Assembly (NCBI RefSeq): GCF_029774155.1
Contig: NZ_CP103833.1
Location: forward strand, 434,001-498,000
Source: Actinobacillus arthritidis
GTDB taxonomy: Bacteria; Pseudomonadota; Gammaproteobacteria; Enterobacterales; Pasteurellaceae
Reading direction: 5' to 3'
DNA length: 64,000 bases
Below the pieces are notes generated by a model that worked only from the letters and a program-made list of their open reading frames with translations, was not told the DNA's origin and did no database searches. Below, piece by piece: positions 27,621-38,063 of the stretch. Within the stretch, counting starts at the first letter, position 1. The number at the start of each line of letters is the position of its first letter. Both the position numbers and the translations under genes were made by a program.

Positions 27621-27743
27621 TTTCTCCCCCTCTTTAGCAAAGAGGGGCTGGGGGAGATTTAGCAGAAATAACTTTATACTCATATGAGAATTTGACTCTA
27701 TAATCAAATCTCCCCTAACCCCTCTTTTCTAAAGAGGGGGATT
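27621..27743. repeat. MITE-like palindromic element, copy A
   Basis: About 123 bp whose two arms of about 38 bp are imperfect inverted copies: TCTCCCCCTCTTTAGCAAAG at one end and the reverse complement of CTTTTCTAAAGAGGGGGATT at the other. Each arm is itself a hairpin of CCCCTCTTT and AAAGAGGGG. It fills the fruK-fruA gap. A related copy lies at 58774-58880. Confidence 0.8.
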
Positions 27744-27756
27744 TACTTACAAATTA

Positions 27757-28701
27757 TTAATGTAATTGAGTTAATTTCACTTGGGACACAATTTCATCTA
27801 GGGCATTTCGGTTGCTGATACCGACATTGCTTTGTGATACTGCTAATGCTGATGTACCGCTTGCGAAAGCGAGGGTTTTCGCTTTATCCCAACCTTGAGC
27901 AAGCCCATAAATTAAGCCTGCCACCATCGAATCACCGGCACCGACCGTACTCACAACATTTTGGCGGCGAGGCGGTTGAGCTTGAACCACGCCTTCGCTG
28001 TTAAGCCATACGGAACCGTCTGCGCCCATTGAAATAATCACGTTCTCAATACCGCCGGCACGCAATTCTTGTGCCGCAATCACTTCTTCTAAGCTGTTTA
28101 ACGGACGATTCGCCCAAACTTCTAACTCACGGCGATTCGGTTTTACTAACCACGGATGGGCTTTTAAACCTTCGGTTAATGCCGCATTGCCGCTGTCTAA
28201 TACCACTTTTAAGCCTTGTTGGTGAAGTGATTCCAGCCATTGTGAGAACTGTTGTGCCGTTACACCACGAGGGAGTGAACCGCATACCGCCACCAAATCA
28301 AACGCTTTTGCCCATTGTTGTGATTGAGCGGTAAAGTTTGCCCAATCTTCAGCGCTAATTTCAAAACCTAAGAAGTTTAAGTCGGTTACGTCCGCTTCGG
28401 TTTCGGTAATTTTTACGTTAATACGGGTTTTACCGTCAATACGATAGAATTGATCGTCCACACCGTTTTGTTTAAATGATTGAACGAAATCGCCTTGATT
28501 TTCAGCGCCTAAAAAACCGGTAACTGCTAATTTAACGCCGAGATCCGCTAATACTTTCGCTACATTGATGCCTTTACCAGCAGGGTATAAACCTAATGTT
28601 TCAACAGTATTTACTTCCCCCACTTCAATTCGTTGAAGGCGGCCGACTAAATCGAATGCCGGATTTAAGGTTACGGTTGCAATTCGTAATTGTTGTGTCA
28701 T
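27757..28701 (-). CDS. fruK: 1-phosphofructokinase
   Basis: FruK phosphorylates fructose-1-phosphate to fructose-1,6-bisphosphate, the step after FruA import. The 314-residue PfkB-family protein has GKGINVAKVLADLG near the N-terminus and the catalytic block VSTVGAGDSMVAGLIYG, with the aspartate base. It starts 13 bases after the fruB stop. Confidence 0.95.
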   Translation of the reverse strand: MTQQLRIATVTLNPAFDLVGRLQRIEVGEVNTVETLGLYPAGKGINVAKVLADLGVKLAVTGFLGAENQGDFVQSFKQNGVDDQFYRIDGKTRINVKITETEADVTDLNFLGFEISAEDWANFTAQSQQWAKAFDLVAVCGSLPRGVTAQQFSQWLESLHQQGLKVVLDSGNAALTEGLKAHPWLVKPNRRELEVWANRPLNSLEEVIAAQELRAGGIENVIISMGADGSVWLNSEGVVQAQPPRRQNVVSTVGAGDSMVAGLIYGLAQGWDKAKTLAFASGTSALAVSQSNVGISNRNALDEIVSQVKLTQLH

Positions 28702-28714
28702 TGTTTGTTCCTTG

Positions 28715-30609
28715 TTACTCGCCTAAACCCGATGCAATCGCCGCACCGATACCGTCAATTGCTTTTTGAGCGTCATCACCGGTTGCAACGAAACGTAAGC
28801 GATGACCTTTTACTACACCTAATGCCACAATTTTCATTAGGCTTTTCGCACTAACTAATTGGCTGTCTCGATCTAAGTTTTGTACAACGATAGTCGCATT
28901 ATATTTTTTTACTTCGTTGACTAACACCGCACTTGGGCGAGCATGTAAGCCATGTTCGTTTTGAATCACGAATGTACCTTCTACTTGGCCTTCTACCGCA
29001 GGTTCAGAAGCAGTCGGATTTGCAGAATTTTTTGCAGATTCAACCGCTTGCGGTTGTGCTGCGCCTTCAATCGTATCTTCAACCGTTGGTACAAATGACA
29101 CGCTTTCGCCTAAGCCTTCTACGAATGCTTTTGCCAACGCTTCGATCGCTTGTTGAGCGTCTTCACCTTCCGCCACAAAACGTAAGCGGTGTGCTTGGCT
29201 TGCACCTAACGCCACCACTTTCATTGTGCTTTTCGCATTCGCCGGTGCAGTACCGCGATCTAAGTTCTCAACAGTGACTTTTGCGCAAACGGTTTTAAAG
29301 TTTGCACTAATACCGCACTTGGACGAGCGTGTAAGCCGTTGTCGTTACGTACGGTGAAAGTACCGATAACCTGACCCGCGACCGGTTGCTCGGAAGCGGT
29401 CGGATTTGCAGAATTTTTTGCAGATTCAATCGCTTGCGGTTGTGCTACGCCTTCAATCGTATCTTCAACCGCCGGTACGAATGAAACGCTTTCGCCTAAA
29501 CCTTCTACGAATGCTTTTGCTAATGCTTCGATCGCTTGTTGAGCGTCTTCGCCTTCCGCCACAAAACGTAAGCGGTGTGCTTGGCTTGCGCCTAATGCCA
29601 CTACTTTCATTGTGCTTTTTGCATTCGCCGGTGCAGTACCGCGATCTAAGTTTTCTACCGTTACTTTTGCCGCAAACGGTTTTAAGGTTTGCACTAATAC
29701 CGCACTTGGACGAGCGTGTAAGCCGTTGTCGTTACGCACAGTAAAGGTACCGATTACTTGACCAGCAATATTCTGAGTGGAAACGGTTGAATTTTGTCCT
29801 CTATTTGCAATATTTTCCCCATTGAATAAAGCAATAATTTGAGCAAGAGACGCTGTGCTAAATTGAGTTCTCACTTCACTATTTAATAAACGGCTTAAGT
29901 ATGTTTGAAGTGCATTATCCGTTGCGGAAGCCGTTACTAAAGTTTGACCGGCTGTGTTACGAGCAACGGCAATACCATTTGCCTGATTACCTTTTGCTGA
30001 ATCGGCAAGATAAACTTGATTACCGAGATTAAGCGGCATATTTGCAACAACGTCACTAATAAATGCTTGAGTAACATACGCTTTTTCTTGGAGCTTACCG
30101 GCATTAATCGCCGAAAGTGTCACTAAACTTGGCGTATCTACATTTAAGGAAATTAATGACTCATCTAATACAGCTAGTGATTTTTTACCGCTTAACACAC
30201 GAATAAATTCTTCAATATCTTGTGTTTTTGCTAACACTTCAGCGGCATCTTCATCGCTTAATACGGTCGTTAATTGGCGTAAGAGAGTAAGATGTTCGTC
30301 TGATTTCGCCGCAATACCGATCGCTACGTAGGCTTTATTGTCTTCACCCCATTCGACACCTTGAGGAAATTGATAGATTTGTACGCCGGTTTCTTTTACT
30401 AAGTGACGGGTATCTAATGTGCCGTGCGGAATCGCAATGCCATTACCTAAAAAGGTTGAGGTTTGGGTTTCACGAGCTAACATTCCTGCTTCGTAACCTT
30501 CCGCTACATTACCATTTGCCACTAAACCTGCCGCGACTAATTTAATTGCTTCTTCTTTACTGTTTACAGAAGCATTTAAACAGATATTTTGTGCCGATAA
30601 ATTGAGCAT
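28715..30609 (-). CDS. fruB: Fructose PTS EIIA-HPr fusion with three HPr-like domains (frame broken once)
   Basis: FruB passes phosphate to FruA. The restored protein has about 631 residues against 376 in E. coli. The EIIA domain has the active histidine in [13 protein letters not shown], and a middle domain follows. Then come three HPr domains, each with the phosphohistidine motif [11 protein letters not shown]. The first two and their linkers ([13 protein letters not shown]) are almost identical in DNA over a 387-bp period; the third ([15 protein letters not shown]) is diverged. One missing G near 29282-29286 breaks the frame after KPFAQKS in the second HPr. Either a sequencing error or misassembly at the repeat is likely. 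Confidence 0.92.
28950..29770. repeat. fruB: Near-identical direct repeat of about 387 bp within fruB
   Basis: For example, the stretch GTAAGCCGTTGTCGTTACG occurs at 29331 and again at 29718. Each unit covers one HPr domain and its linker, 129 codons. Confidence 0.85.
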
Positions 30610-30805
30610 CTTAACTCCTTATTTGGATTTAATTTAGAAAATAAAAATATTATGGAATATTGTACTCGAATATTTGCTAAATCGTTCTAGCAAACCTAAA
30701 AAAATGTCAAAAAATGTGATCTGGTTCGCATTTTTGCAGGGAAAACTATGACTTTAATCACAAAAATCAATACTGATTCAGCGGAATTATAAAGCCGGTG
30801 TTATA

Positions 30806-30821
30806 ATGCAAACGTTTTCGT
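30806..30821. promoter_or_regulatory. LacI-family-type operator in the fruB/glgB divergent region
   Basis: ATGCAAACGTTTTCGT resembles the PurR/LacI-family consensus ACGCAAACGTTTNCGT. It sits about 47 bases before the glgB start, behind a TATAAT-like box. The regulator is not identifiable from sequence; PurR, a fructose (Cra-like) or a maltose-type repressor are options. Confidence 0.5.
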
Positions 30822-30867
30822 AAAAAAGAACAATAATTTAGTTTCTGAAAAAATGTAGGGGGAGAGT

Positions 30868-33180
30868 ATGAGTAGTTATATGTATTCGAAACAGGATTTA
30901 ATTTTTATAGAGCAACTTTCCCAAGCCTATTGTAAAGACCCTTTTTCCTACCTCGGGTTACATCAAGTAAATGATACATCCGTTATCCGAGTATTTTTAC
31001 CTGAGGCTACCTCAGTTACTATCATTGATAGAGAAGGTAAAGTATTAGCAGAAACACAAAAAATTGATGACTGTGGTTTATTCATTGCGACATTAGCTAC
31101 TCAATATCCTTCTTTAAATTACCGTTTACGGGTTGGTTACTCGTTAGCGGAAATTGAAATGGAAGATCCTTATCGTTTTACATCTTCTCTTTTACCTTTG
31201 GATAATTGGTTATTATCCGAAGGTACATATCTTCGTCCTTATGAAAAACTAGGTGCACATTTAGAAAGCCAAGAAGGGATTTCCGGCGTACATTTTAGTG
31301 TATGGGCCCCGAATGCTCGCCGTGTGTCCGTTGTGGGCGATTTTAATTATTGGGACGGACGTTTGAATCCGATGCGTTTTCACTCGGAAAGTGGCATTTG
31401 GGATATTTTCTTACCAAATGTTGAGAAAGGGGCACTTTATAAATTTGAAATTTTAGACAGCAATGGTGCGATTCGTCTGAAATCGGACCCTTACGCATTT
31501 GCTTCTCAATTCCGCCCGGATACCGCTTCGGTCGTGACCGGTTTACCGGAAAAAATGGCGATACCAGATAATTTACGTCGAACGAATGAAGCGGATCAGC
31601 CGATTTCTATATATGAAGTTCATCTTGGATCATGGCGTCGTAATCTTGAAAATAACTATTGGTTGAATTACGAAGAAATCGCTAATGAACTGATTCCTTA
31701 TGTAAAAGATATGGGATTTACGCATATCGAATTATTGCCAATTACGGAATATCCGTTTGACGGCTCTTGGGGCTATCAACCGACCGGTCTTTATTCTCCG
31801 ACTAGTCGATTTGGTTCTCCGGAAGATTTACGTACTTTTATTCGTAAAGCTCATGAGGCAGGAATCAATGTCATTCTTGACTGGGTTGTCGGACATTTCC
31901 CAACTGATTCGCACGGATTAGCACAATTTGACGGTTCGCATTTATACGAGCATCAAGATCCAAGAGAAGGCTATCATCAAGATTGGAATACCTTAATTTT
32001 TAATTATGGTCGTCATGAAGTGCTTAATTATCTTTCTGGAAATGCCTTGTATTGGACCGAGCGATTCGGCATTGACGGATTGCGTGTTGATGCGGTGTCT
32101 TCAATGATTTATCGCGATTATTCCCGTAAAGACGGGGAATGGATTCCGAATCAATATGGTGGACGAGAAAATTTAGAAGCATTGGATTTCCTACGTAAAA
32201 CAAATCAAATGTTAGAAAAAGAAGGCAACGATGCGGTTGTAATTGCGGAAGAGTCCACTTCATTTGCCGGCATTACGCATAGTCCAGCGGAAAACGGCGT
32301 CGGTTTCGACTATAAATGGAACATGGGTTGGATGAACGATACCTTACGTTATATGTCGCTTGATCCGATTTATCGTCAGTATCATCACGATTGGATGACA
32401 TTCGGCATGATGTATCAATACAGTGAAAAATTTATATTACCGCTTTCACATGATGAGGTTGTACACGGTAAAGGATCGTTACTTGGCAAAATGTCAGGTG
32501 ATTGTTGGCAAAAATTTGCGAATTTACGTGCTTATTACGGCTATATGTGGGGTTATCCGGGTAAAAAATTACTGTTTATGGGGAATGAGTTTGCCCAAGG
32601 TCGTGAATGGAATTACAACGAAAGCCTGGATTGGTTCTTATTAGGCGAACAAGGCGGTGGTTGGCATAAAGGTGTGTTGAATTGGGTGCGAGATTTGAAC
32701 CGAGTTTATAAACAATATCCGGCACTTTATCAGTTAGATTATGACCCTCAAGGTTTTGAATGGTTAGTCGTTGATGATTGGCAACAATCCATCTTTGCCT
32801 TTGAGCGTAAAGCTAAAGAAGGGGAAAGTATCATTGTGGTCAGTAACTTTACCCCGATTGTTCGTCATAATTACCGTATCGGCGTGAATCAAGAAGGAAC
32901 ATATACCGAGATTTTAAATTCGGATGCGGCTTATTACGAAGGTAGCAATGTGGGGAATTATGGTGAAATTAAATGTGAAAAAATCGCCTCACACGGTAAA
33001 GATTTTTCGATTGAGCTTTCCATTCCACCGTTATCAACGATTTTTATCCGTTGTCAGCCTAACGTGAAAAAAGAGAAGGCGGCTAATATAACAAAAGCGA
33101 AAGGTGTTACTTATGTAAAAGCATCGAAAACGCTTAAAAAATCGAAAACAGAGAAAAAACAATATAAAAATAAGAAGTAA
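30868..33180 (+). CDS. glgB: 1,4-alpha-glucan branching enzyme
   Basis: GlgB creates alpha-1,6 branches in glycogen. The 770-residue protein has an N-terminal carbohydrate-binding region, a GH13 barrel and a C-terminal beta domain. The GH13 regions are visible: [21 protein letters not shown] (nucleophile Asp), VIAEEST (acid Glu) and [13 protein letters not shown]. The C-terminal tail is unusually lysine-rich ([17 protein letters not shown]). It is the first gene of glgBXCAP, with GGGGGAG before the ATG; glgX starts 3 bases after its stop. Confidence 0.97.
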   Translation: MSSYMYSKQDLIFIEQLSQAYCKDPFSYLGLHQVNDTSVIRVFLPEATSVTIIDREGKVLAETQKIDDCGLFIATLATQYPSLNYRLRVGYSLAEIEMEDPYRFTSSLLPLDNWLLSEGTYLRPYEKLGAHLESQEGISGVHFSVWAPNARRVSVVGDFNYWDGRLNPMRFHSESGIWDIFLPNVEKGALYKFEILDSNGAIRLKSDPYAFASQFRPDTASVVTGLPEKMAIPDNLRRTNEADQPISIYEVHLGSWRRNLENNYWLNYEEIANELIPYVKDMGFTHIELLPITEYPFDGSWGYQPTGLYSPTSRFGSPEDLRTFIRKAHEAGINVILDWVVGHFPTDSHGLAQFDGSHLYEHQDPREGYHQDWNTLIFNYGRHEVLNYLSGNALYWTERFGIDGLRVDAVSSMIYRDYSRKDGEWIPNQYGGRENLEALDFLRKTNQMLEKEGNDAVVIAEESTSFAGITHSPAENGVGFDYKWNMGWMNDTLRYMSLDPIYRQYHHDWMTFGMMYQYSEKFILPLSHDEVVHGKGSLLGKMSGDCWQKFANLRAYYGYMWGYPGKKLLFMGNEFAQGREWNYNESLDWFLLGEQGGGWHKGVLNWVRDLNRVYKQYPALYQLDYDPQGFEWLVVDDWQQSIFAFERKAKEGESIIVVSNFTPIVRHNYRIGVNQEGTYTEILNSDAAYYEGSNVGNYGEIKCEKIASHGKDFSIELSIPPLSTIFIRCQPNVKKEKAANITKAKGVTYVKASKTLKKSKTEKKQYKNKK

Positions 33181-33183
33181 GCA

Positions 33184-35171
33184 ATGAGAGTAACAGCGGG
33201 TAGCCCAATGCCATTAGGTGCGAAAGCGGTCGAAAATGGTACAAACTTTGCAATATTTTCGGAAAATGCGACCGCTATTGAGCTTTGTATTTTTGATAAT
33301 TGCCAAGAATTACGTTTTCCGATGCGCGTACTGCTGATATATGGCATTTATTTGTCGAAAATGTCGGAGCCGGTACGCGTTACGGTTTCCGTGTTAGCGG
33401 TTTGACGGATGAGAAAAACGGGGCGTTATTTAATCCGCAAAAGGTGTTATTAGATCCGTATGCTAAACAAATTATCGGGAATCCTTCGGCTAAAACTGAA
33501 GATGAATTGCAATATTTTCAGTGGGATGATCCTCGTGATAATGCTCATTTAGCCCCTAAGTCCGTTGTAGTAAATGAAGATAACTTTGATTGGCAAAATG
33601 AGAAAAGACCGAATTACCCTTGGTCAGAAACCATTATTTATGAATTGCATATAAAAGGATTTAGCCAATTAAATCATAAAATTCCACCGAATTTACGTGG
33701 TACTTATGCCGGTTTAGCTCATCCTGAATCTATCGCTCATTTAAAGCGTTTAGGTGTCACGACAATCGAATTACAACCGATTAGTCGCTATATAGATGAA
33801 GTGCATTTGCAAAAAATGGGTAAGACGAATTACTGGGGATATAGTGTTATCGGGCATTTTGCTGTTGAGCCTCGTTTAGCAAGTAATCAAGAGGATCCAA
33901 TTTGTGAATTTAAGCATTTAGTCAAAATGCTCCACCAAAATGGTTTTGAGGTCATTTTAGATGTAGTTTACAACCATACGGCAGAAGGCGGAAAAGACGG
34001 GTTTATGTTGTGTCAAAGAGGCATTGATAACCCAAATTATTATTGGTTGGACGAGCAAGGCGAATATCAAAATTGGACCGGTTGTGGTAATGCTCTTAAT
34101 CTGACCCATCCACAAGTTTGTCAATGGGCGGTAGATAGTTTGGTGCATTGGGTAAATGAATGTCATATAGATGGCTTCCGTTTTGATTTGGCAACGACAC
34201 TTGGTCGAACACCAAATTTTGATATAGCGACCCCATTTTTTGAAAAAATTAAACAAACACCGGAATTACAACATATTAAATTCATTGCGGAGCCTTGGGA
34301 TATTGGTCCTAATGGCTACCAAGTCGGTGGATTTCCGCCGCAATTTGCCGAATGGAATGATAAATATCGTACGACAATGCGAGATTTTTTCTTGTGCGAA
34401 AGCGGTAATTTGAGTGAATTTGCACGGCGTTTAGCCGGGAGTGATGACCTATATTGGCAATATTCTCCGGCAAAAAGTATTAATTATTTTGCTTCTCATG
34501 ACGGTTTTACGTTACAAGATCTCGTGAGTTATAACAACAAACATAATGAAGCAAATGGTGAGTGTAATCGTGATGGCGAGAGTCATAATCATAGCAATAA
34601 TCACGGTGTTGAAGGAGAAACGGATAACGAATTTGTAAATATTTTGCGAGATCAAACCGCTTGTAGTCTATTAGCTACGCTATTTTTATCAAATGGTGTG
34701 CCAATGTTACTTGCCGGCGATGAGTTGGGTCATTCTCAAAAAGGCAATAATAACGGTTATTGCCAAGATAATGAAACAACTTGGATTGATTGGCAAAATG
34801 TGAACGAATCAAGAATAGAATATGTAGCGAAATGGATTGCATTACGTAAGCAAATTGCTTTGCTTTCTCATCAAAATCATTGGTGGACGAAAAACGATGT
34901 TCAATGGTTTTCTCCGCAAGGAACATTGATGGAAGTGGCAGATTGGCATAATAAGCAATTAAAAGCGTTACAAATTCTGTTACAAGATCATTGGTTGATT
35001 TTAATCAATGCCAAGAAAACCACCCAGCAATATGTTTTACCTGATGGAAAATGGCATATTTGTATCGGTAAAAATATTGCAACTCTAGTAGCAAATACGC
35101 AATCGATTGCTTTGCAATTGGAACACATGGGCGTATGTGTGCTTCAGAGAAAATTAGGCCTATTAGCCTAG
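33184..35171 (+). CDS. glgX: Glycogen debranching enzyme (frame broken near residue 47)
   Basis: GlgX removes short side chains from phosphorylase-trimmed glycogen. The N-terminal part ([30 protein letters not shown]) is in one frame. One missing base near 33325 joins it to [20 protein letters not shown] and the rest. GH13 motifs are [33 protein letters not shown] and [12 protein letters not shown]. Restored length is about 662 residues, normal for GlgX. The frame break is probably a sequencing error, as the remainder is unimpaired. Confidence 0.93.
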
Positions 35172-35180
35172 GAGAAAATT

Positions 35181-36497
35181 ATGCTTACACAAGAAAAAAA
35201 TGATCTGACAAAAACAGGTCTTGATATTACTAATGATACATTAGTGCTTATCTTAGCGGGTGGTCGTGGTTCTCGTCTTTATGAATTAACCGATAAACGG
35301 GCAAAGCCTGCCGTGTATTTTGGTGGTTGTCGTCGTATTATTGACTTTGCATTATCAAACTGCATTAACTCTAATTTATTAAAAGTCGGTGTGATTACCC
35401 AGTATGCGGCACACTCGTTACTTCGCCATTTACAACGCGGATGGTCTTTCCTTCCGTATGAACGTAACCAATATATTGATATGTTACCGGCTCGTCAGCA
35501 ATTGGATGAGAATACTTGGTATCGTGGTACAGCGGATGCGGTTTATCAAAATATGGCGATTATGAAATCGCATTATCGTCCTAGATATGTCGTGATTTTA
35601 GCTGGCGACCATATCTATAAAATGGATTATACCCAGATGTTGCGTGACCACGTAGAAAGTGGTGCTAAATGTACGGTTGGTTGTATCGAAGTGCCACGTG
35701 AGCAAGCAACAGAATTTGGTGTAATGGCAGTAAACGATAAATTAAAAGTCAAAGAATTTGTCGAGAAACCGGCGAATCCGCCAGCAATGCCGGGTAGACC
35801 TGATTCATCGCTTGCCTCAATGGGTATTTATGTATTTGATGCAGATTATCTCTATAAAATGTTAGAACAAGAGGCATCATCGCCGGGTACATCACACGAT
35901 TTTGGTAAAGATATTATTCCGAAAGCGGTAGAAGAGGGCGTATTATACGCACATCCGTTTGAGCGCTCTTGCAAAGGTAGAAATGCAAGTGGGGCAATTT
36001 ATTGGCGTGATGTTGGTACGATTGATAGTTATTGGTCGGCTCATATGGATCTCGTTTCAGAACAGCCACAATTAGATTTATATGATGAATCTTGGCCGAT
36101 TCACGGTCGCCCACAACAAACTGCGCCGGCACGTTTTTACTATAATAAACAAAGACAACGTACTTTAGATAACTCGTTAATTGCCGGTGGTTGTGTGATT
36201 ACCGATGCTGAAATCAGTAATTCAGTATTATTTAATCGTGTACACGTTGAAGCCGAAGCAATCATTGAGCATAGTGTTATTCTTCCACAAGTCACGATTG
36301 GTAAAAACTGTGTGATTAAACGTGCAGTGATTGACCGTCACTGCGTTATTCCTGATGGCTTACAAATTGGGGTAAATGCAGAAGATGATGCGAAACGCTT
36401 CCGTGTAAGTAAAGGCGGAATCGTGTTAGTTACGCGAGGTATGTTGGATGCTTTACAAAAGCAACAATCTGAAGCGGAATTAAATCAATCTATTTAG
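35181..36497 (+). CDS. glgC: Glucose-1-phosphate adenylyltransferase
   Basis: GlgC makes ADP-glucose from glucose-1-phosphate and ATP, the controlled step of bacterial glycogen synthesis. The 438-residue protein has LILAGGRGSRLYELTDKRAK (nucleotide loop and allosteric region), WYRGTADAVYQN, LAGDHIYKMDY and a left-handed beta-helix tail. It follows glgX by 9 bases. Confidence 0.97.
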   Translation: MLTQEKNDLTKTGLDITNDTLVLILAGGRGSRLYELTDKRAKPAVYFGGCRRIIDFALSNCINSNLLKVGVITQYAAHSLLRHLQRGWSFLPYERNQYIDMLPARQQLDENTWYRGTADAVYQNMAIMKSHYRPRYVVILAGDHIYKMDYTQMLRDHVESGAKCTVGCIEVPREQATEFGVMAVNDKLKVKEFVEKPANPPAMPGRPDSSLASMGIYVFDADYLYKMLEQEASSPGTSHDFGKDIIPKAVEEGVLYAHPFERSCKGRNASGAIYWRDVGTIDSYWSAHMDLVSEQPQLDLYDESWPIHGRPQQTAPARFYYNKQRQRTLDNSLIAGGCVITDAEISNSVLFNRVHVEAEAIIEHSVILPQVTIGKNCVIKRAVIDRHCVIPDGLQIGVNAEDDAKRFRVSKGGIVLVTRGMLDALQKQQSEAELNQSI

Positions 36498-36513
36498 ATA
36501 ATGTTTATGGATC

Positions 36514-36536
36514 AAGGACGTACATTGTACGTCCTT
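36514..36536 (+). terminator. Hairpin after glgC
   Basis: AAGGACGTAC pairs with GTACGTCCTT with a 3-base loop. No strong T run follows, so it may only reduce read-through into glgA. Confidence 0.55.
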
Positions 36537-36597
36537 TAACCGTTTCTATAAGCGGTCGGATTTTTTTATTTTTTACAATCAATGAAATGGCAATTAG

Positions 36598-38034
36598 ATG
36601 AAAATTTTACATATTTGCTCAGAAATGTATCCGTTAATTAAAACGGGCGGATTAGCCGATGTGATGGGAGCATTACCTTATGCACTACAAACAGCAGGCA
36701 ATGATGTTCGAGTGTTGCTTCCTCTGTATCCCCAAGTGGCGGAAAAAATCGGAGAAACTAATGAAGTGGCGACAATTGGCACATTTGCCGGTTTAGTAAC
36801 GATTCGTTTTACTTATTTTAATGGTTTAGGTGTGTATGTGATTGATGCACCGCATTTATTTCAGCGTTCGGGAAATCCATACCATGATTCGGGCTATGCA
36901 GATTATCCGGATAACTATAAACGTTTTGCGCTTTTAGGCTATTTAGGTGCACAAATTTCTGAGGGATTGGATAAATGGTGGGGTAAAGCAGATATTCTAC
37001 ATGCTCACGATTGGCAAGGCGGTTTAGCCTGTGCTTACCTGAAAAGTTGGAATAGTCCGGTAAAAAGTGTATTTACTATTCATAACATTGCGTATCCAGG
37101 ACGATTCCATTCATATCATCTGCACGAATTAGGTTTACCTTGGCATTTCTTCCAAGCCGAAGGTTTAGAGTTTTATGGTGAGATTTCATATCTTAAAGCC
37201 GGATTATATTTTGCAGATAAAATTACAACAGTAAGCCCAACTTATGCGTTGGAAATTACCGAAGAAATCGCTGGTGGCGGTATGCACGGTTTATTACAAA
37301 CTCGTAAAGCACAAGGTCGATTACATGGTGTATTGAACGGGGTAGATGATGCTGTTTGGAATCCGGAAACAGATACGAATATTGTTGCGACCTATAAACC
37401 GAGTTATATGCACGGAAAAGCGAAAAATAAAGTGGAATTACAGAGAATGTTCCACCTACCGGAAGATAAAGATGCAATGTTGATGGTAATGGTGACTCGT
37501 TTAACCGAGCAAAAAGGTGCGGATTTTCTGCTTGATCGTATTGATGATGTGATGACTCAACCCGTACAACTTATTGTGTTAGGTAGTGGATCGCCTCATT
37601 TAGAGTACTTATTAAATGAAGCTCGTAGTCGCTATCCTGAACAAATTGGGATCTATATCGGCTATAACGAAGCACTTTCTCATCAAATTATTGCCGGTGG
37701 CGATGTGATTCTAGTGCCTAGCCGTTTTGAACCATGCGGTTTAACCCAGCTTTACGGCTTAAAATATGGTACCTTACCTCTTGTCCGTCGTACGGGGGGA
37801 TTAGCCGATACTGTTGTAGATAGTCATAAAGAAACGATAGAACAAAGAACGGCTACCGGTTTTGTATTTAATTATCCGAGTAGTGATGATTTCTTAGAGG
37901 CTTTCCAGCGAGCAGTAAACTTGTGGCAAAAACAAAAATTATGGTCAAGTGTACGCCAAAATGCGTTAGCCCAAGATTTTGGATGGGCGAGAGTCAGCGC
38001 TTCATATCAAGCTATTTATCAAGAAATTGTATAA
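36598..38034 (+). CDS. glgA: Glycogen synthase (ADP-glucose)
   Basis: GlgA extends glycogen chains with glucose from ADP-glucose. The 478-residue GT5 enzyme has the N-terminal KTGGLADVMGALPYAL, where the lysine contacts ADP-glucose, and the C-terminal catalytic block PSRFEPCGLTQLYGLKYGTL followed by RRTGGLADTV. It begins 100 bases after glgC, with an uptake signal (AAGCGGTCGG) in the gap. Confidence 0.97.
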   Translation: MKILHICSEMYPLIKTGGLADVMGALPYALQTAGNDVRVLLPLYPQVAEKIGETNEVATIGTFAGLVTIRFTYFNGLGVYVIDAPHLFQRSGNPYHDSGYADYPDNYKRFALLGYLGAQISEGLDKWWGKADILHAHDWQGGLACAYLKSWNSPVKSVFTIHNIAYPGRFHSYHLHELGLPWHFFQAEGLEFYGEISYLKAGLYFADKITTVSPTYALEITEEIAGGGMHGLLQTRKAQGRLHGVLNGVDDAVWNPETDTNIVATYKPSYMHGKAKNKVELQRMFHLPEDKDAMLMVMVTRLTEQKGADFLLDRIDDVMTQPVQLIVLGSGSPHLEYLLNEARSRYPEQIGIYIGYNEALSHQIIAGGDVILVPSRFEPCGLTQLYGLKYGTLPLVRRTGGLADTVVDSHKETIEQRTATGFVFNYPSSDDFLEAFQRAVNLWQKQKLWSSVRQNALAQDFGWARVSASYQAIYQEIV

Positions 38035-38063
38035 CGAATTTAATTTATTATTAGGAGTCGCAA

